Positions 5,392-8,133 of a stretch of DNA of 8,133 bases are shown here, piece by piece (positions within the stretch are counted from its first letter, which is position 1; the number at the start of each line of letters is the position of its first letter). Both the position numbers and the translations under genes were made by a program. Below the pieces are notes generated by a model that did not search any database, was not told the origin of the DNA, and saw nothing but the letters and a program-made list of their open reading frames with translations. Source of the stretch: Candidatus Sericytochromatia bacterium (GTDB taxonomy: Bacteria; Cyanobacteriota; Sericytochromatia; JACMPN01); NCBI GenBank assembly GCA_014377495.1, contig JACMPN010000537.1:1-8133 (forward strand). The letters are read 5' to 3'.

Positions 5392-6405
5392 ATGACCGAT
5401 GCCCTGACTGTCCGCCCGACCGAGCCGGTGACACAGGTCCCGCCCGCCAGCAGCAGCAAAGGCCCCGCTCAAGCCGCGACGCCCACCGATCCACCGACCG
5501 CCGCTGCGTTCAAGACCGACTCCCTGCAGGTTCCGAAAGGCCAGATCGGCCTCGCCTCCCAGCCGGCCGCCCTGTTTCAGGATCCGCCCGGCAAGGCAGC
5601 CAAACCGAAAAGCGATCATCCCTGGGCGCTGCGCTCGCTGACGGCCCGGTTCACCCCGATGCGGGTGGTCTATGGCAACAGCACGATCCGGTTTCAGCAA
5701 CCGGGCTATGGCACCGACGTGACGATCAAGGACGTCCAGGCCCGGGACCGGACCAGCTTCGAGTACCTCTACACGATGCCGAACGGCTGGCCCCAGCTGG
5801 ATGAGCCGCAGTCCTCCGTCGGCGTGGCCGGCACCTTCGCCAACGGCTTCGGGGTCGAGCTCAACCTCAAGCACAATAAATACATCGTGGCGGACCGCAG
5901 CCAGTCCGCCCAGTTCGACGGGATGATCAACGGCCAGGACGTGCACGGTCAAAAACCCCTGGGTGACTTTGTCGGCCAATACGAGATCAGCGGCGGCATG
6001 AACCAGGTATCGATCCTGGGCACCAAGTCGCTCAGTCTGCCGGCCCTGTCGCCCAAGGACCGGTTCAGCCTGGTCCTCAAGGCCGGTGGTGGCCCCATCG
6101 TCACCTACACGAACAGCCGCCTGAAGCGACCCGACGGCCAGTTCGAGCAGGGCCCCCAGAATTACCACGTAGGCGGCTTCAGTGCCCTCGGCGAGACCGA
6201 GCTGCGCTATGAGGTCCGCAAACGGGTGGTGGTCTCTGCCTCGAACAGCATCAGCTACTGCAACATCACCAGCTCCCAGCTGGCGGGTGGCGGCAAAGCG
6301 ACCCATTCGCTCTGGGCCAGCCAAGTCGCCGTCGGCGTCGGCTACACCTTCAACTTCAAAGACAAGCACGCACCCATCGATCCGGCGACACAACCATCGC
6401 CCTAG
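5392..6405 (+). CDS. Predicted beta-barrel envelope protein lacking a visible signal peptide
   Basis: This is a 337-residue protein. The first ~75 residues are low-complexity Pro/Ala/Thr/Ser (TEPVTQVPPASSSKGPAQAA) and look disordered. From about residue 77 (HPWALRSLTARF) on, the sequence alternates polar and hydrophobic residues with Gly and aromatic girdles, as in outer-membrane barrels: VVYGNSTIRFQQPGYGTDV, SSVGVAGTFANGFGVELNL, FSLVLKAGGGPIVTYTN, GETELRYEVRKRVVVSASNS, and a late strand VAVGVGYTFNFK followed by a short polar tail. I do not recognise the family. The start is uncertain: ATG 5392 or TTG 5386, each with a weak ribosome site (GAAAG). The frame is open upstream only to a stop at 5323-5325, with no codon that would add a hydrophobic signal. 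The lack of a signal is odd for a barrel. It may be cytosolic after all, exported differently, or disrupted at its 5' end. Confidence 0.75.
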   Translation: MTDALTVRPTEPVTQVPPASSSKGPAQAATPTDPPTAAAFKTDSLQVPKGQIGLASQPAALFQDPPGKAAKPKSDHPWALRSLTARFTPMRVVYGNSTIRFQQPGYGTDVTIKDVQARDRTSFEYLYTMPNGWPQLDEPQSSVGVAGTFANGFGVELNLKHNKYIVADRSQSAQFDGMINGQDVHGQKPLGDFVGQYEISGGMNQVSILGTKSLSLPALSPKDRFSLVLKAGGGPIVTYTNSRLKRPDGQFEQGPQNYHVGGFSALGETELRYEVRKRVVVSASNSISYCNITSSQLAGGGKATHSLWASQVAVGVGYTFNFKDKHAPIDPATQPSP

Positions 6406-6433
6406 TCCGGCAACGCCGGAGGTCCCCTGAAGG

Positions 6434-6485
6434 GCCCATCAGGGTTCGCAAGGTGATGGGCGGCAAGCCCCAGGCACTTGGCCTG
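6434..6485. repeat. Pair of short inverted repeats in a convergent 3' region
   Basis: GCCCATCA (6434-6441) pairs perfectly with TGATGGGC (6454-6461) around a 12-base loop, and CAGGC (6471-6475) pairs with GCCTG (6481-6485). A third stem, GGTCC/GGGCC (6421-6435), competes with the first. No T-run follows. The region may be a structured 3' untranslated end of the barrel gene's transcript or a small RNA ending at the next terminator. Confidence 0.4.
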
Positions 6486-6503
6486 AGCCACCGATGACAG
6501 GAC

Positions 6504-6536
6504 AAAAGAGCCGGGTCCCTGGGGCCCCTACTCTTT
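6504..6536. terminator. Bidirectional terminator between convergent genes
   Basis: AAAGAG (6505-6510) pairs with CTCTTT (6531-6536), and inside it GGGTCC pairs with GGGCCC around CTG (one G-U pair), with a small internal loop between the two stems. The A-rich left and T-rich right edges suit termination from both the barrel gene (+) and the DUF5069 gene (-), which converge here. Confidence 0.65.
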
Positions 6537-6549
6537 GCCGTTTACCGGA

Positions 6550-7005
6550 TTATTCCGGGTAGACGTGGGATTCTTCGAGGCAGATCATCTGGACGAAGTT
6601 CTTCACGTTGGTGAGGACCAGGTCGGGCCGGTGCTTGTGCAGCTCGGCCAAGGCCTCTTTCAGATACTCGGCGTGCTCGTCGGACGTCGGCTCCAACAGG
6701 CTTTGGCCGTACTCCTTCAGCTTGTGGTCGGTGCCGTGCCGCTGATGGTGCTTGACCCAGGCGAGGATGTCGACATCGCTGGCCCCGCCGACGATCTCGG
6801 CCTTGGTCAGCTCGGTATCGAGACCCAGCAGCTCGAGGAAACGCTTGTCACTGCCGCAGGGATACGGGATGTAATCGCCGAGCGTGCCCGCATGCTGGGC
6901 CCGTACCTTGTCGATCATCCGGGCGAGCCAGGGATAGCCGTCCATTTCCTCCAGCGGGCTACGGGGAAATTCCTTGTGCAGATCTTTGGCGGTCATTGTT
7001 TTCAT
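6550..7005 (-). CDS. DUF5069 domain-containing protein
   Basis: This is a 151-residue, probably soluble cytoplasmic protein. The opening MTAKDLHKEFPRSPLEEMDG, then GYPWLARMIDKVRAQHAGTL (23-42), KRFLELLGL (54-62) and GGASDVDILAWV (73-84) match the DUF5069 family, whose members share 'LxxxPPRSPxxxLGGYxxLPRxIDKxRA' and 'DxxFLxFxGI'. Length is typical. Its biochemical role is unknown to me. The frame stays open upstream to 7251, but ATG 7005 is chosen because homology begins there and GAGGAAA sits at good spacing. The upstream extension also runs through the terminator palindrome. It appears to be its own transcription unit, between the terminators at 6504-6536 and 7144-7186. No clear promoter is recognised in the 138 bases before it. 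Confidence 0.85.
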   Translation of the reverse strand: MKTMTAKDLHKEFPRSPLEEMDGYPWLARMIDKVRAQHAGTLGDYIPYPCGSDKRFLELLGLDTELTKAEIVGGASDVDILAWVKHHQRHGTDHKLKEYGQSLLEPTSDEHAEYLKEALAELHKHRPDLVLTNVKNFVQMICLEESHVYPE

Positions 7006-7143
7006 GGGGGTTTCCTCATGCCACTCTGGCAAAACGGGGCGCATAGAGACGCTCCTGCGGAAAGTATCGCACGACTTGCCAGCGGTTGTTTTCATTTCTT
7101 CATAAAGAATCCAGCATTTCACGTCCCTCCGGCTAACTGCGCC

Positions 7144-7186
7144 AAAAAAGCCATGGGTGATGACCATCATCACCCATGGCTTTTTT
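7144..7186. terminator. Perfect 19-bp palindromic terminator
   Basis: AAAAAAGCCATGGGTGATG (7144-7162) is perfectly complementary to 7168-7186 around the 5-base loop ACCAT. Six A on one side and six T on the other make it active in either direction. It lies about 43 bases after the stop of the Gly/Tyr-rich lipoprotein gene (minus strand) and isolates it from the DUF5069 gene. Confidence 0.9.
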
Positions 7187-7228
7187 ACGGGGGCCCGTGC
7201 GGCATGCTGCACGCAGGCCCTCTCGGGG

Positions 7229-7918
7229 TTACTTCCGTTCCCAGACGGCACTGCCGAGCCGCCGGAACGACGTGTCGTTTTCCTCGATGATGTTCGGGGC
7301 CGACACGCACTTGGGCAGCCAGACGCTCTGCCCGCTCAGGCGGAAGGCCTCGCCGTTCTCCTCGACGATCCGGGACCGGTCATAGGCCGGATTCTGATAC
7401 TCCCCGTAGCAACGGGTAAACCCGGCTCCGCTGCCCGGCCGGTAGTAGTCGCCCTGTCCGTAGCCGGGCTGGTACCCGACCTGTCCGTAAATGGGCTGCG
7501 GGTACCCGACCTGCCCGTAAACCGGCTGCAAGTAGCCGCCCTGGTAATAACCGCCCTGTCCGTAACCCGGATAGCCGCCGACAGGAATGCGCCCGTAACG
7601 GTTGCCGTAACCGCCGCCGTCGTATCCACCGCCCTCATATCCAACACCGTCTTGGCGAGGATCGCGCCGATGCTCCTGACCGTATCCGTTGTCGCGACCC
7701 CGGTCCGTGTGTTGGTCGTTGCCGCCCAGGTGGCGTTGGCCGAGGACCCCGACAGTCGCATCGCGGGTCTCGACAGTGGCGACGTGCATGCCTGCCCCGG
7801 GCCGTGCTGCCGGCGTGCCGATCGGACCGGTGGCCGGCGCAGTGGCACCACAGCCTGAGGCAGTCATGGCAAGCATCGCCACGACCGCTGCAACCCCAGA
7901 CCGTCTGCTGACAATCAT
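7229..7918 (-). CDS. Gly/Tyr-rich repeat lipoprotein with a duplicated C-terminal motif
   Basis: This is a 229-residue predicted lipoprotein. The signal MIVSRRSGVAAVVAMLAM is followed by TASGC (lipobox, Cys23). Residues about 24-90 are low-complexity and polar. Residues about 91-160 are Gly/Tyr/Gln-rich (YEGGGYDGGGYGNRYG, GYPGYGQGGYYQGGYL), with near-perfect decapeptide repeats QPVYGQVGYP / QPIYGQVGYQ. The C-terminus carries a 21-residue motif twice (183-203 and 209-229): I-[VI]-E-E-N, then F-R, G, V-W and a final Lys. ATG 7918 is preferred over the adjacent GTG 7921, because AGGAGGT is 4 bases before ATG but only 1 base from GTG. It has a promoter (near 7959-7988) and a strong terminator. 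The family is not recognised; a surface-exposed or matrix-binding lipoprotein is inference only. Confidence 0.85.
   Translation of the reverse strand: MIVSRRSGVAAVVAMLAMTASGCGATAPATGPIGTPAARPGAGMHVATVETRDATVGVLGQRHLGGNDQHTDRGRDNGYGQEHRRDPRQDGVGYEGGGYDGGGYGNRYGRIPVGGYPGYGQGGYYQGGYLQPVYGQVGYPQPIYGQVGYQPGYGQGDYYRPGSGAGFTRCYGEYQNPAYDRSRIVEENGEAFRLSGQSVWLPKCVSAPNIIEENDTSFRRLGSAVWERK
7471..7530 (-). repeat. Two tandem 30-bp repeats coding for decapeptides
   Basis: The two 30-base units at 7471-7500 and 7501-7530 share their first 10 bases (GGTACCCGAC) and most of the rest; they differ at only a few positions. A partial, degenerate unit precedes them. They encode the YGQVGY decapeptide repeats, so unit number could vary by slippage or unequal recombination without shifting the frame. 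Confidence 0.75.
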
Positions 7919-7922
7919 CACA

Positions 7923-7929
7923 ACCTCCT
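7923..7929 (-). promoter_or_regulatory. Consensus ribosome binding site deciding the start of the Gly/Tyr-rich lipoprotein
   Basis: AGGAGGT on the minus strand is a perfect anti-16S match. With 4 bases before ATG 7918 it favours this codon over the GTG one codon upstream. Confidence 0.8.
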
Positions 7930-7958
7930 ACAATTGCTATAATCCAGTCACCACAGAG

Positions 7959-7988
7959 AGTATAGGCACCGACACGACCGAGCGTAAA
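7959..7988 (-). promoter_or_regulatory. Sigma-70-type promoter of the Gly/Tyr-rich lipoprotein gene
   Basis: On the minus strand, TTTACG (7988-7983, 4 of 6 to TTGACA) and TATACT (7964-7959, 5 of 6 to TATAAT) are 18 bases apart. The transcript would start about 35-40 bases before ATG 7918, a normal leader length. Confidence 0.55.
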
Positions 7989-8065
7989 CCATCGTTACGA
8001 AGTTTTGTTGATCACCCGCCGACACCGGCTGCGGCGCCCTGCCCTGAAATCGCACATACGTCAAA

Positions 8066-8133
8066 GGGGGCCCCCAAAGGGGCGGGCTCTGGCCTTTCTA
8101 GCAACCAACGGACCCATGGGGCCCACGGGCCCC
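8066..8133. repeat. GC palindromes at the right edge
   Basis: GGGGGCCCCC (8066-8075) is a perfect 10-bp palindrome and GGGGCCC-AC-GGGCCCC (8118-8133) a near-perfect one at the window edge. Their role is unknown; they may belong to the start of the next gene, since the same bases read GPM-GPT-GP on the + strand from 8110. Confidence 0.35.

Noticed and set aside
5359..6393. 344-codon minus-strand open frame opposite the barrel gene
   Set aside because: It is an antisense shadow with no ribosome site or domain; the plus-strand frame has better amino-acid patterning and a terminator after it.
6406..6510. Cyclic-di-GMP-type riboswitch suggested by GGCAAGCC and ACCGATG
   Set aside because: The conserved receptor pattern does not line up beyond these short words, and no gene follows on the same strand.
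7006..7251. N-terminal extension of the DUF5069 protein
   Set aside because: The extension has no family match, runs through the terminator palindrome, and ATG 7005 has its own ribosome site.
6535..7290. Plus-strand open frame opposite the DUF5069 gene
   Set aside because: It reads across two terminators and is antisense to a recognised family.
7157..7858. Plus-strand frame beginning inside the 19-bp palindrome
   Set aside because: It is antisense to the lipoprotein with lipobox, repeats and perfect ribosome site; its Val/Ala richness mirrors the Gly/Tyr repeats.

Overview
The window is GC-rich (about 60-65% by eye) and compact. It comes from a diderm (Gram-negative type) bacterium: it encodes an Omp85/BamA-type outer-membrane barrel, a second predicted barrel, and two lipoproteins with lipobox signal peptides. 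No rRNA, tRNA or phylogenetic marker is present. A DUF5069 gene and an Omp85 without recognisable POTRA domains would fit a poorly characterised lineage (for example a non-photosynthetic relative of Cyanobacteria), but this is only a guess. No CRISPR array, insertion sequence, tRNA or integrase was recognised.

Layout. Positions 1-134 (+) are the tail of a protein resembling small stress-protein families. Next come a 25-residue membrane miniprotein (236-313, +) with a strong ribosome binding site, a terminator-like hairpin, and a complete O6-alkylguanine-DNA alkyltransferase (443-982, +). Facing it is a TPR protein with an unrecognised C-terminal domain (1087-2067, -). Immediately upstream of the TPR gene, 3 bp away on the same strand, is a 44-codon ORF that reads as the N-terminus of prolipoprotein diacylglyceryl transferase (Lgt). 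Head-to-head with it, 2240-2704 (+) is a shortened, still in-frame mosaic of an OmpR-type response regulator followed by a histidine kinase. Its stop codon shares the palindrome CTAG with the stop of the convergent Omp85 gene (2701-4182, -).

The second half carries envelope genes. A lipoprotein with an internal duplication (4390-5070, -) has its own terminator and a promoter with a perfect -35 box. A predicted beta-barrel protein without a visible signal peptide follows (5392-6405, +), then a hairpin-rich convergent intergenic region with a two-way terminator. A DUF5069 protein (6550-7005, -) and a Gly/Tyr-rich repeat lipoprotein (7229-7918, -) are separated by a perfect 19-bp terminator palindrome. 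The window ends in GC palindromes and a few codons that could begin a collagen-like reading frame.

The genes look mostly like independent transcription units with their own terminators, not one pathway. The only shared theme is the cell envelope. The most unusual part is the 2071-2704 locus, where remnants of two unrelated well-known families lie head to head. I do not see a convincing new multi-gene system.
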